A stretch of DNA of 64,000 nt, taken from Flexilinea flocculi. Its GTDB lineage: Bacteria; Chloroflexota; Anaerolineae; Anaerolineales; Anaerolineaceae. The notes under the pieces are model-generated. The model was not told the origin of the DNA. It saw nothing but the letters and a program-made list of their open reading frames with translations, and searched no databases. The translations under genes were made by a program, and so were the position numbers. The stretch spans positions 394,311 through 458,310 of the forward strand of contig NZ_DF968179.1 in assembly GCF_001192795.1 (NCBI RefSeq). The letters run 5' to 3'. Position 1 is the stretch's first letter. The number at the start of each line of letters is the position of its first letter. Below, piece after piece: positions 1 through 8,800 of this stretch.

Positions 1-213
1 GCAGAATATATGGAAGAACGATTGGAACGAATTACGCAAATCAGCAATAATCCTGTTACGGTTCCTTCGGAAAATTCAACTTCCAGGGAAACAGAACGAG
101 TCAAATCACCGATGCTGAAAATTGGTGACCTTTGTCCGGAATGCGGACAGGCTTCGGTCATCAATGAAGAAGGCTGCCGAAAGTGTTACAGTTGCGGTTA
201 TAGTGAATGCTGA
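1..213 (+). CDS. nrdJ: Vitamin B12-dependent (class II) ribonucleotide reductase, C-terminal fragment
   Basis: The reading frame is open from base 1 and ends at TGA 211-213, so only the last 70 residues are in the window. The final ~30 residues contain CPECG, then [12 protein letters not shown]. This is the cysteine-rich zinc-ribbon tail typical of adenosylcobalamin-dependent ribonucleotide reductases, where C-terminal cysteines re-reduce the active site. The preceding Ser/Thr/Asn-rich stretch is the usual flexible linker. The catalytic barrel lies outside the window, so the identification rests on the tail alone. It fits the cobamide salvage genes elsewhere in the window. A strong terminator follows 20 bases after the stop. 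Confidence 0.8.
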   Translation, partial: AEYMEERLERITQISNNPVTVPSENSTSRETERVKSPMLKIGDLCPECGQASVINEEGCRKCYSCGYSEC

Positions 214-234
214 TCAGAACTTGGCAGATAACTA

Positions 235-276
235 AAAAAAGAGAGCGGTGAATGAGAGACCACCGCTCTCTTTTTT
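235..276 (+). terminator. Rho-independent terminator after nrdJ
   Basis: A perfect inverted repeat (GAGAGCGGTG / CACCGCTCTC, 241-250 with 261-270) has a 10-nt loop, an A-run before it and a T6 run after it. It lies just downstream of the nrdJ stop. Confidence 0.9.
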
Positions 277-314
277 GGTAACATTTTTTGACTTGTGTTC
301 TTCTCAGACGCGTG

Positions 315-666
315 TCAGGCTTTTTTACAGTGGTCCAGAATATCTTCTAACACAGCAACAGGGTGATCCATGACATCCCAATTAGTATATCGAAGAACCC
401 GATAGCCTTCGTTTTCCAACCAGCTCGTACGTATCCGATCATAATCAATTTAAGCAGCATGGGAATCTCCGTCGATTTCGATGATGAGTTTGTATTGGGC
501 AAAGTAAAAAATCGACGATAAATTTTCCAACCGGGTGTTGTCGGCGAAAATTGATTCCATTCAGCTACGGGTTACGCAAGTGACGCCAGAGGATTTGCTC
601 TGCAGATGTGAGGGGGCGGCGCAATTCGCGTGCATGTTTGAGTATTTCTGGTTTGATTCGATGCAT
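315..666 (-). pseudogene. Decayed DUF559 (Vsr/REase-like) endonuclease gene
   Basis: Read from 666 leftwards, this is a diverged copy of the intact DUF559 gene at 5230-5580. It begins MHRIKPEILKHARELRRPL and keeps the terminal Lys-TGA context. It is broken by an in-frame TAG where the intact copy reads NAQLKG, by a TAA at the HAAQIDY position, and by a base insertion near 510 in the catalytic segment after FIVDF. It cannot encode the nuclease. Like the intact copy, its 5' side abuts an array of the same palindromic repeats (731-1378). Confidence 0.88.
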
Positions 667-730
667 AGAATGTTTACCTTTGTCTGACTTGATTACCCTC
701 ATGCAAAAGGATGTACATCTTGGCGGATAA

Positions 731-1378
731 CCCTCATCCTACCCTTCTCCCTTTCAGGGAGAAGGAATGCTGTCCCTCTCCCCTTTGGGGAGAGGCAAGG
801 TGAGGGGGAATGCTGCCGGTTGTCTTCGACATACTGCAAATAATCATTTATTCGATAGAACACCCTCATTCTGACTCTACCAAAAAGGATATACATGATA
901 ACGGATAACCCTCATCCTACCCTTCTCCCTGGAAGGGAGAAGGAATCGTATCCCTCTCCCCAAAGGGGAGAGGCAAGGTGAGGGAGAATGCCGCCGTTAA
1001 CCTTCGGCATATTGTAAATATTCATCAATTCGATAGAACACTCTCATACTGACATTGCCAAAAAGGGATGTACATCTTGGCGGATGACCCTCATCCTACC
1101 ATTCTTCCTTTCAGGGAGAAGGAATGCTGTACCTCTCCCCTTTGGGGAGAGGCAAGGTGAGGGGGAATGCTGCCTGTTGTCTTCGGCATACTGCAAATAA
1201 TCATCAATTCGATAGAACACCCTCATTCTGACTCTACCAAAAAGGGATATACATCGTGGCGGATAACCCTCATCCTGCCATTGCCAAAAGGGATATGCAT
1301 CATAACGGATGACCCTCATCCTGCCCTTCTCCCTTTCAGGGAGAAGGAATTGCATCTCTCTCCCCAAAGGGAGAAGGA
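731..1378. repeat. Tandem ~179-bp repeat array built on a double-hairpin unit
   Basis: Units start at 731, 909, 1088 and 1267, a period of 178-179 bp, with a further partial unit at 1313. Each unit has a ~76-bp palindromic block running from CCCTCATCCT to AGGTGAGGG. The block contains two hairpins, CTTCTCCC/GGGAGAAG and CCTCTCCCC/GGGGAGAGG. A ~100-bp spacer with its own conserved sequence completes the unit. No credible protein is encoded; short open frames here translate the palindromes. The same unit recurs at 5609-5815 beside the intact DUF559 gene. Confidence 0.88.
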
Positions 1379-1411
1379 AAAAATCTGAAGCCGAATGGTT
1401 CCTTCAAGGAA

Positions 1412-3079
1412 TCATTCATTTCCATTCTTTTTGAGATATTGTTTATTTTCGTACATTTTTTCATCTGCACGTTTCAATGTTCCAATTAAATCCGAATCCT
1501 TCTGCGGATCGAAAATTGCAGATCCACAGGCAATTTGAATCTGATACGGAATGGTTGTATTTATTTTTTCCAATTCGGTTTGCAGTTCATCCACACAAAT
1601 CTGATAATTATCGCTGGAACAATTCCAGAGAATGCTGCAAAATTCATCACCGCTGAGACGGTAGCTTCGTCCGAATTGCTGAAATACTTTGGATAATAAG
1701 TTCGCTGACTGAATAATGCAGGAATCTCCGGCCGAATGACCGTACTGGTCATTCACGGACTTTAAGTTATTCATGTCCATCATAACAAGGCGAATTTGAT
1801 AAAAGTTCGCCTGACGAATTTCCTTCAGATCCTGCATGAAAGCAGCCCGGTTACGGATACCGGTCAGCACATCCACAAAAGCCATTTTCCTGATTGTCTC
1901 TGTCTGAATTCCCTGTTCCATGAGGACATGACTCTCATAATTGATCTTATATCCAAGAAAACACAGGAAAATAAACAGTGAAATGCGGAAAAGTCTGGAG
2001 CTGTCTGCCGGAAAATCCTGATAATAATGAATCGTATCTGCTATCGATGCGAAAATGACCAATAACGTGCCGATGTAATCGATCCAGCGCCGCCAATTCT
2101 GTTTTCCCCATTCTCTGCGAATCGCCTGAATCGTCGCCAGGAAGATGATCAGGAGCGTAAAAAAATAAAACAAATGAGTAACCGGCAACATCTGGCGTAA
2201 GTTCGAAATCTTTGCAATATGGAAGATGGATTGGCCAATGATGAGAATCAGATTTATTTTTAATGCGATCTGAATCATCCGATTTTTCCCTTCCGTGAAC
2301 GACTCTTGGGCGAATAAAAGCATCGGATAAGGCAAGAATAATAATCCGGCATATTTTACGTAATATGCCAGAACTGCTATATTCATTAACATCTGGGGAA
2401 GGTTGGTTAACGTCAGTGACCATATAGCAACGCCTGTTGCAAAGATACCCAAATAAAAAATATTTCTAAAATCTTTGATGATTCTCCGGAAAAAGAAAGA
2501 TCGAAAGATAAATGTTACTCCGAAAGTAAAAATCGCCAGACAAAATAACAGCGGTATTAATCGTGCGGAAAATTCTTTCTCCAAAATATCATAACGGTTA
2601 CCAATTTGAAATCCGGTTTGATATCCGAGAAAGTCGGAAAAAACGGGATAAAAATGAATTTCTATTCTTTTCCCACGAAATTGACGTGGAATATCAATAC
2701 GATTCCAGACGATACCCGGTGTTATTTTGAGCGGATCACTGGATAGGTCAAGCTGATAGATCAATTTCCCATCGACATACGCATGGATGAGCTGATGATG
2801 AGAGAAAAATGCCAGAACCATGTCCTCTATTTCGGTTTCCGGCAAAGTATTCATCATGATGACTTCATCCTGATTTTTTACGGCGATATTCTGCGGAAAT
2901 GTAGCAGAAATACGGGTGATTATGCCGTTGTTTTCATACGACCACCCTTCGTTAAATGAAACGGAATTACTGCCCGGCAGCTGATCCGGTTTCGGTTGGT
3001 AACGAATTTCAATCCAGGTCAGAATACCGATCACGATTAAAAAAATCAGAAAATAAATTTGTTTGAGTATTTTCGTCAT
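1412..3079 (-). CDS. Membrane-bound GGDEF diguanylate cyclase with 7TM-type sensor
   Basis: A 555-residue protein. It has an N-terminal membrane helix (about residues 7-25), an extracytoplasmic region to ~175 and a cluster of about seven membrane helices (~180-385), the layout of 7TMR-DISM-type receptors. A C-terminal GGDEF domain (~395-550) follows. The signature is SGDEF at ~476, a permitted variant that keeps the catalytic GDEF core, preceded by the nucleotide-binding MDMNNLKSVNDQYGHSAGD segment. It is therefore predicted to make cyclic di-GMP from two GTP at the inner membrane face. There is no RxxD five residues before SGDEF, so product inhibition at the I-site is not expected. It lies 8 bp downstream of a paralogue in the same operon. 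The sensed ligand is unknown. Confidence 0.88.
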   Translation of the reverse strand: MTKILKQIYFLIFLIVIGILTWIEIRYQPKPDQLPGSNSVSFNEGWSYENNGIITRISATFPQNIAVKNQDEVIMMNTLPETEIEDMVLAFFSHHQLIHAYVDGKLIYQLDLSSDPLKITPGIVWNRIDIPRQFRGKRIEIHFYPVFSDFLGYQTGFQIGNRYDILEKEFSARLIPLLFCLAIFTFGVTFIFRSFFFRRIIKDFRNIFYLGIFATGVAIWSLTLTNLPQMLMNIAVLAYYVKYAGLLFLPYPMLLFAQESFTEGKNRMIQIALKINLILIIGQSIFHIAKISNLRQMLPVTHLFYFFTLLIIFLATIQAIRREWGKQNWRRWIDYIGTLLVIFASIADTIHYYQDFPADSSRLFRISLFIFLCFLGYKINYESHVLMEQGIQTETIRKMAFVDVLTGIRNRAAFMQDLKEIRQANFYQIRLVMMDMNNLKSVNDQYGHSAGDSCIIQSANLLSKVFQQFGRSYRLSGDEFCSILWNCSSDNYQICVDELQTELEKINTTIPYQIQIACGSAIFDPQKDSDLIGTLKRADEKMYENKQYLKKNGNE

Positions 3080-3087
3080 AAATACAA

Positions 3088-4794
3088 TCAGTCCATTCCA
3101 TCATTCTGTTGTGTGAAAGACGACAATTCCTCTGTTCTTTTTCGCATTTCCGCCTTATTCTGAAACATTATTCCATCAGCGCGGCTTAACGTATTCATCA
3201 GATTTTTATCCGATGAAGCGTCAAATTTTGCGTTTCCAACTGCAATTCTGTAAGGAAAATCGGATTTCCTGGTTATTTTTTCGGATTCTTGCCGTAAATT
3301 CCGCACACAGGCTTGATAAGATGAATTGCTGCAATTTTTCAAGATACAACAGAATTCATCACCGCTTAAACGATAACTGTGTCCATAATAGGCAAATGAA
3401 GCAGAGATGATTTTTGCGCAATTAATAATGTATAGATCTCCTGCAGAATGTCCAAAATGATCATTGACATTCTTTAAGCCATTTAAATCCATCATGACCA
3501 GACGATAATTTTGAAAATCATTCTGATCGATTGATTCCAAGTCTTCTTTAAATGCCATTCTGTTGCGAATTCCAGTTAAAATATCCCGGTATGCCATCTG
3601 CTTGACCATTTCCATCTGGATTCCTTTTTCCATCAGGAGTTGATTTTCTGCTTCAGTTTCAAAGCCAAGGATCATCAGGAAAAGCATCAGACCAAAACGG
3701 GTAGCTAACGAAAAATCATCCGGAGCTTGCGTATAGGCCCGAAAAATATCAATTAGAATTGAAAAGACCAACAAAATTGAGATCGAATAATAAAGCCATT
3801 TCCGGTGGCTTTTCGAGAATTCCTGAATTTGGAATGACCGAATCATCTGAATAGCTGCAACCAATACTGCATAGAGAAAAACGCTCTGTACGATCAATCC
3901 TGATTCATGAAAATCGGCAATACCAAAAAAGAACAAGAGGATTTCAATCAGGCAAGCTGAAAGATTCAGGATTAAAGCAGAATCTATTAAAGTGTTTTTC
4001 CGGTTCGGGAAGGATTCCCTGAAATAGATAATCATTGGAAATGGAATAACCAGTTGTCCGATGTAAGGAACATAGGAAAATAAAAAAGAATCCTTGAACA
4101 TCAGCATGGTAATGCTTCGTTCAGTTGCGGATAAAATTGCAAAAACAATGGAAAATAAACCCAGAAAAAGGAATCGCTGATTAATGCCATTGGCAGTTTT
4201 CAGCGTCAATCCCTGAAAAACGTCGATGATTCCGATAACCAGAATGATGACGCAAGTGATAAACGGGATTGCAGAAGCAGCAGCCTCATGGCGTACAATA
4301 TCGAGGCGATTTCCAATAAAGAATTCATTAATTCGTCGGACCTGATTTGGATATGCAGGGAAAAAATGTATTTCTATTGCTTTTCCCTGATCATTCGCAT
4401 CAAGCCTGAGCATATTCCAGGCATTCCCCGGTGTTTTTTTCAGCGGATCACGCGATGCATCCAATTTATAAACCAGATAGTCATCGATATATACTTTCAG
4501 TGCCTGATGAAAGGTGCGAAAGGACAAAATCATATCCTGTGTCTGGTAATTTGGGATGGTATTGATTAAAACAATTTCGCGCTGTCCGGGAGTGCTGACG
4601 ATTTCCGGCAGCTGATCGATTTGTGTAAAAACCCCATCCTTTTCCACCATCCAGCTTGAATTGAACGGCTGAAAATTATCTCCATCAAGCATTGCAAGGA
4701 TTTCACTGGATTGTTTTGAAAATTGAATCCAGCATAAGAAAAGGAACGACAGGAAAAGAATGAAGTAGTAAACCTGATTTAGTCTCTTTGCCAT
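3088..4794 (-). CDS. Membrane-bound GGDEF diguanylate cyclase (paralogue)
   Basis: A 568-residue paralogue of the next gene, with the same order: N-terminal helix, extracytoplasmic domain, about seven membrane helices, then GGDEF. The signature is SGDEF with RLSGDEFCCIL, and MMDLNGLKNVNDHFGHSAGD precedes it. No I-site RxxD is present. The ATG at 4794 is preferred over an upstream in-frame TTG at 4815, because AAGAG lies upstream of it and MAKRLNQVYYF matches the paralogue start. It is the first gene of a two-gene operon. Such tandem receptors probably respond to related extracellular cues; that is inference. Confidence 0.87.
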   Translation of the reverse strand: MAKRLNQVYYFILFLSFLFLCWIQFSKQSSEILAMLDGDNFQPFNSSWMVEKDGVFTQIDQLPEIVSTPGQREIVLINTIPNYQTQDMILSFRTFHQALKVYIDDYLVYKLDASRDPLKKTPGNAWNMLRLDANDQGKAIEIHFFPAYPNQVRRINEFFIGNRLDIVRHEAAASAIPFITCVIILVIGIIDVFQGLTLKTANGINQRFLFLGLFSIVFAILSATERSITMLMFKDSFLFSYVPYIGQLVIPFPMIIYFRESFPNRKNTLIDSALILNLSACLIEILLFFFGIADFHESGLIVQSVFLYAVLVAAIQMIRSFQIQEFSKSHRKWLYYSISILLVFSILIDIFRAYTQAPDDFSLATRFGLMLFLMILGFETEAENQLLMEKGIQMEMVKQMAYRDILTGIRNRMAFKEDLESIDQNDFQNYRLVMMDLNGLKNVNDHFGHSAGDLYIINCAKIISASFAYYGHSYRLSGDEFCCILKNCSNSSYQACVRNLRQESEKITRKSDFPYRIAVGNAKFDASSDKNLMNTLSRADGIMFQNKAEMRKRTEELSSFTQQNDGMD

Positions 4795-4909
4795 ATTTAA
4801 ACTCTTATGATGCAATCATATTTCCAGATCTGTTTTTGAAAGGATGTGCAGTACCTGGTTACCGGACTCTTCAGCTATGTACTTCATGACAACAATGAGA
4901 ATTTCAGTT

Positions 4910-5031
4910 CAGCGATTCGAAAAACAAGGTGATTTTTTTGACGTTAATTGGTTATTCACAAAGTATGACATCAACCTTTCGCCAAAATTTCTCTTTTTTT
5001 ATCCAAAAACTATCAATACTTCGAATTGCTG
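4910..5031. mobile_element. MITE-like palindromic element
   Basis: Runs from CAGCGATTCGAA to TTCGAATTGCTG, terminal inverted repeats matching the family described at 27199-28830. The flanking 9-mers ATTTCAGTT and ACTTCAAAT agree at 6 of 9 positions, so any target duplication is eroded. It lies between the diguanylate cyclase operon and a second element. Confidence 0.7.
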
Positions 5032-5081
5032 ACTTCAAATTCATTTTATCGTATTCCAAAAGATTCGAAAAGACAGCGATT

Positions 5082-5217
5082 CAGTAATTCGAATTATGAG
5101 AAGAGTTCGAAATATTGTGCTTTTCGAATAGAGAGAAAATTTATTGTTCTTATGGTTTTGCGCGAAGCGCAAAACCATAAGAACAATATAGAATTCATTT
5201 CATATTTCGGATTGCTG
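5082..5217. mobile_element. MITE-like element with perfect 21-bp hairpin core
   Basis: Terminal motifs are CAGTAATTCGAATTATG and CATATTTCGGATTGCTG. The centre is a perfect 21-bp inverted repeat (5143-5163 with 5167-5187) around a GAA loop, closing with TGCGC/GCGCA. No protein is encoded. No clear flanking duplication is seen; the left end seems to sit in another degenerate copy (CAGCGATT at 5074). Confidence 0.8.
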
Positions 5218-5229
5218 CTTGTGCGCGTG

Positions 5230-5580
5230 TCAGGTCTTTTTGAAGTAGTCCAGAATATCTTCCAACACAGCAACAGGGTGATCCATGACATCCCTATTGG
5301 TATATCGCAGAATCCGATAGCCTTCGTTTTCCAACCAGCTCGTGCGTATCCGATCATAATCAATTTGGGCTGCATGGGAATCTCCGTCGATTTCGATGAT
5401 GAGTTTGTATTGGGCAAAGTAAAAATCGACGATAAAATTTCCAATCGGGTGTTGTCGGCGAACTTTGATTCCTTTCAGCTGCGCGTTACGCAAGTGATGC
5501 CAGAGAATTTGCTCTGCAGGAGTGAGAGGGCGGCGCAATTCGCGTGCATGTTTGAGTATTTCTGGTTTAATTCGATGCAT
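5230..5580 (-). CDS. DUF559 endonuclease-domain protein (Vsr-like PD-(D/E)XK fold)
   Basis: A 116-residue protein, full length for DUF559. N-terminal PLTPAEQILWHHLRN is the typical DUF559 start. The putative nuclease core is IGNFIVDFYF (Asp52) followed by LIIEIDGDSH (Glu63, Asp65), the D...ExD pattern of the very-short-patch-repair-like restriction fold. These proteins are predicted DNA nickases or endonucleases; their substrates are unknown. The gene sits immediately beside palindromic repeats (5609-5815). A decayed copy at 315-666 sits beside the same repeats, which suggests a functional link (inference). It ends KKT-TGA next to a MITE. Confidence 0.85.
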   Translation of the reverse strand: MHRIKPEILKHARELRRPLTPAEQILWHHLRNAQLKGIKVRRQHPIGNFIVDFYFAQYKLIIEIDGDSHAAQIDYDRIRTSWLENEGYRILRYTNRDVMDHPVAVLEDILDYFKKT

Positions 5581-5608
5581 AGAATGTTTATCTTAATCTG
5601 ACAAAAGA

Positions 5609-5815
5609 CCCTCATCCTACCCTTCTCCCTGAAAGGGAGAAGGAATCGTATCCCTCTCCCCTTTGGGGAGAGGCAAGGTGAGGGGAGCGTCATTGTTAGT
5701 ATTCTGCATATTGCAAAGAATCATCCTGACCTTGCCATGAAGAATTTGACATCGTGATGGTTGACCCTCATCCTGCCCTTCTCCCTGAAAGGGAGAAGGA
5801 ACCGTATCCCTCTTC
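5609..5815. repeat. Double-hairpin palindromic repeats beside DUF559
   Basis: One complete unit (5609-5684) and one truncated unit (5765-5815) of the family at 731-1378. They have the same CCCTCATCCT border and CTTCTCCC/GGGAGAAG hairpin; the CCTCTCCCC/GGGGAGAGG hairpin and TGAGGG border are kept only in the complete unit. The spacer between them differs from the 179-bp array. The right unit stops just before the end of the giant surface-protein gene. Confidence 0.85.
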
Positions 5816-5824
5816 CATGGTTGA

Positions 5825-8800
5825 TCACAATCCTTCATTGTATGAATCGCTCAGCCAGATTTGGTCATACGCATCGATTTGTTTGATTCCCAGCAGATAA
5901 CAGCGCGGGTCAAACAACTCAGAGGTAAAGATAACCGGATTTAATTCCATCGACAGATCCACCATTCCCCAGCATCCGTTCTGATCAAGCGTCTCAGGAT
6001 CCGGGATTTCATTGGAACAATGCAGCGGGTAGCGCGGTTGGGAACAGAACAGGCGGAATTGGATGCCGCTTGCTTCAGCGCCCGCAGCTCCGCCAAAGCT
6101 AATCTGTCCGGAATTCTGCAAAAGCTGCTGTTCGATCATGGAGACCACTTTTAAGGGAAAGTGCAGATTTTCAGACTGGAAGGGGATCATGGTTGAAGCG
6201 ATGAACGGATCACCTGTATAGCTGATACTGATTGCTTCAATACTCATTATTTGAGCCATTTTATCTGAAATGATTATTCCATCTTCTGCCATCGCGGTTT
6301 CTCCAAAATCCAATTGAAAGAGCAGATTGTTCCCGGATAGATCAGCCGCAGCAGGTTTCAGTGAAATTGTCTCTTCTGAAATACTCCCATAATTTGACTT
6401 TCTGCTGAAAATATCCAATCGAAAAAGCGCAGGATCTGGTGCGACAGAGGGATTGGAAGATTGGAAAACTGCCTGAATTGGGTACGATCGCGTTTGTATT
6501 CCCGAAGAGAGAGAATGAACGTCTCGAATCAGAAATGTGTCCAATTCCCATCCGCCTGCGGTAATTGCCGCAACATTCCAACTTTGCCCATCTTCTGCGC
6601 TCTGCCAAACGGAATGCAGGAACTCTTTGGCAAATTGATTATCCGGCTGAATCATAATATCCAGCGTATTCCGAATGATGACAAAGTCGGATGAATCGGC
6701 TTCTGCCGCCTGATGAATGATATCACCCGGGTAATTTGCATGGATACTCATTTCCGCACTGCACGTTTCCGGGTATGGGACGCCATCGGAAAGAGGCGCT
6801 CCATCGGTGCAATTGGCAGGGATGCGGCATGTTTTCATTGTCCCGGAATTTGTACAGTCAAGCAGTTCGCCGAAATTTGTCTGAATGACCAGCAAGTCCG
6901 GATTATATATTGATGGATCACCATCAAAGGTCAAATCGATGACTGCATCAGATCCGGTCGGAATTCGATTTTCAAAAAACCTATCCGGATTTCCGATCTG
7001 ATAAATCGGGCTGAACGTCAGCACTGGCTGCTTTTTCTGGATATTTCCTGGCATTTGGATTGGCTGCTCCTGTGGTTCATAAACAATTTCAAATTGCGGC
7101 GCTTCCAAACGGATGGACAGCAGTTTTTCCGAATCAGCGAGCAGCAAATCTCCCTGTGTCAGCGAAAAACTGCATTCAGCGATCATTTGCCCCGATAAAT
7201 CTTCATTATGAAAAGCAAGCGAAATCGATCCGGATGGATCAGCGCAGCTTCCGACGAAAATTGGATTTGCCAGAAGCGGCCACTCGATCCTGACAAGCGT
7301 GTTTTGCAACATCATACATGAAACCGGATCCTCAGTATCTGGGCATTCTGCCTGAATTTGCAACTTATAAAGATCCTGAATCATATAAGCGCCACCATCC
7401 ATAGCCGGAATTGGCACTTCGGTTTCCTGATGAAACAATCTGGTCCGGAGTGTCACATCCATTTTTGAAACTGGCGGCATCGGATAAACATCCTGACGCT
7501 CAGCAGTAGAAGCTGATTCCAAAACAAAGGAAAGAAGATCAGCAGGAATGACGGTCGCAATTGTAAATGAAATGGCAGATTCTGTATTGATTTCCGGTAT
7601 CGTATCGAAACGAAAAGCGCAGGATGCCTGGAACGATTCATCCCATTGCATCCACTGATTGCACTTCAGTGTGGACTGATGGATCCAGACTGGAATGATC
7701 TGGAGAGACGTATCATACTGCAGCAATGCCCTGGCATAATCGGATAACGGCGCAGATGACGGATTTAAATTGACTTCCAGGTTGTAATCGGTCGATACTT
7801 TAAGTTGCTGCGGAACAGAGACAACCGCGTGCACCGTTTCTTTGGGAAACGGGTTCGCTGCGATTTCAATTTCCGCGATATCCTCATAAAAAGCGGATTG
7901 TAATCGCATTGTAAATATGCCGCTTGCAGTATCATCAGGAATCGTTGAAGGGAATTGCAGCGGACAAGATGCGCTCCAAGTCCCGTCAGCCCCAGCGGAT
8001 AAAATTCCAAGCTGGTACCAGCCATCTCCGGAAGGTGAAAAACATGATGGCAATTCTCCCATTGAAAATAGAATATCCAGTATGCTCCACTGAACCAGAA
8101 TCTGATCGGAAGGCAGCGGTGTGCTGTTCTGTGGAACCCCGCTGACCGATCCGGATAACGTATAAGCTGCAATACCACCGGAGAATGCTTGCTGACTGGA
8201 TGAAGGATGAATGTTACGGTAAAGGCGATTGATCTGATGATTGCTGATTTCTTCGGTTATCGGGCTTGCTTCTTGCGGATTCATTTGCAGAATCAAAGAG
8301 GGTCTCAGTGTTACAGTACGCTTCCCCACAGAACCTGGAAGAAAGAGCGGAGCATCCTGAAATTGAAAACGTGGTGATCGGATGGAGCTCTGTAGTGTTC
8401 CTGCAGCACTCGGAAGAATTGGCCCGAGAACAAAATGACAGGAAATCTGTGCGACATGAGTATCCGTTTCATGGGTAATCGCCAGAATGGTCTGATTACT
8501 GGCATCTATCGGACATAGATCTTTAATGCCATTTTGATTTTGTATGGCATGGGAAGTTCGAATACTCTCAGCCCAATCTTCTGGCCAGGATATGACTGCC
8601 TGACCCAGTTCCTCAGTTTCATTCAGACTGTTGATCAGTCTGACTGTGTTTTCATCCGAGAAAGCTGGCACCTGTACGATAAGCTGATAAACGTCTCCTG
8701 TGTACAAGCTACCGCATGCCGATGCCATCGAAGAACACAAAATATTTCCGGCAGTGTCGCTGATCTGTAGAAGATGAGTCAAACTGTGCCGGTTGACGGA

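Noticed and set aside
731-1388. Short open frames containing LPLPKG or SPCLSPKGRG
   Set aside because: They are translated double-hairpin repeats, not genes.
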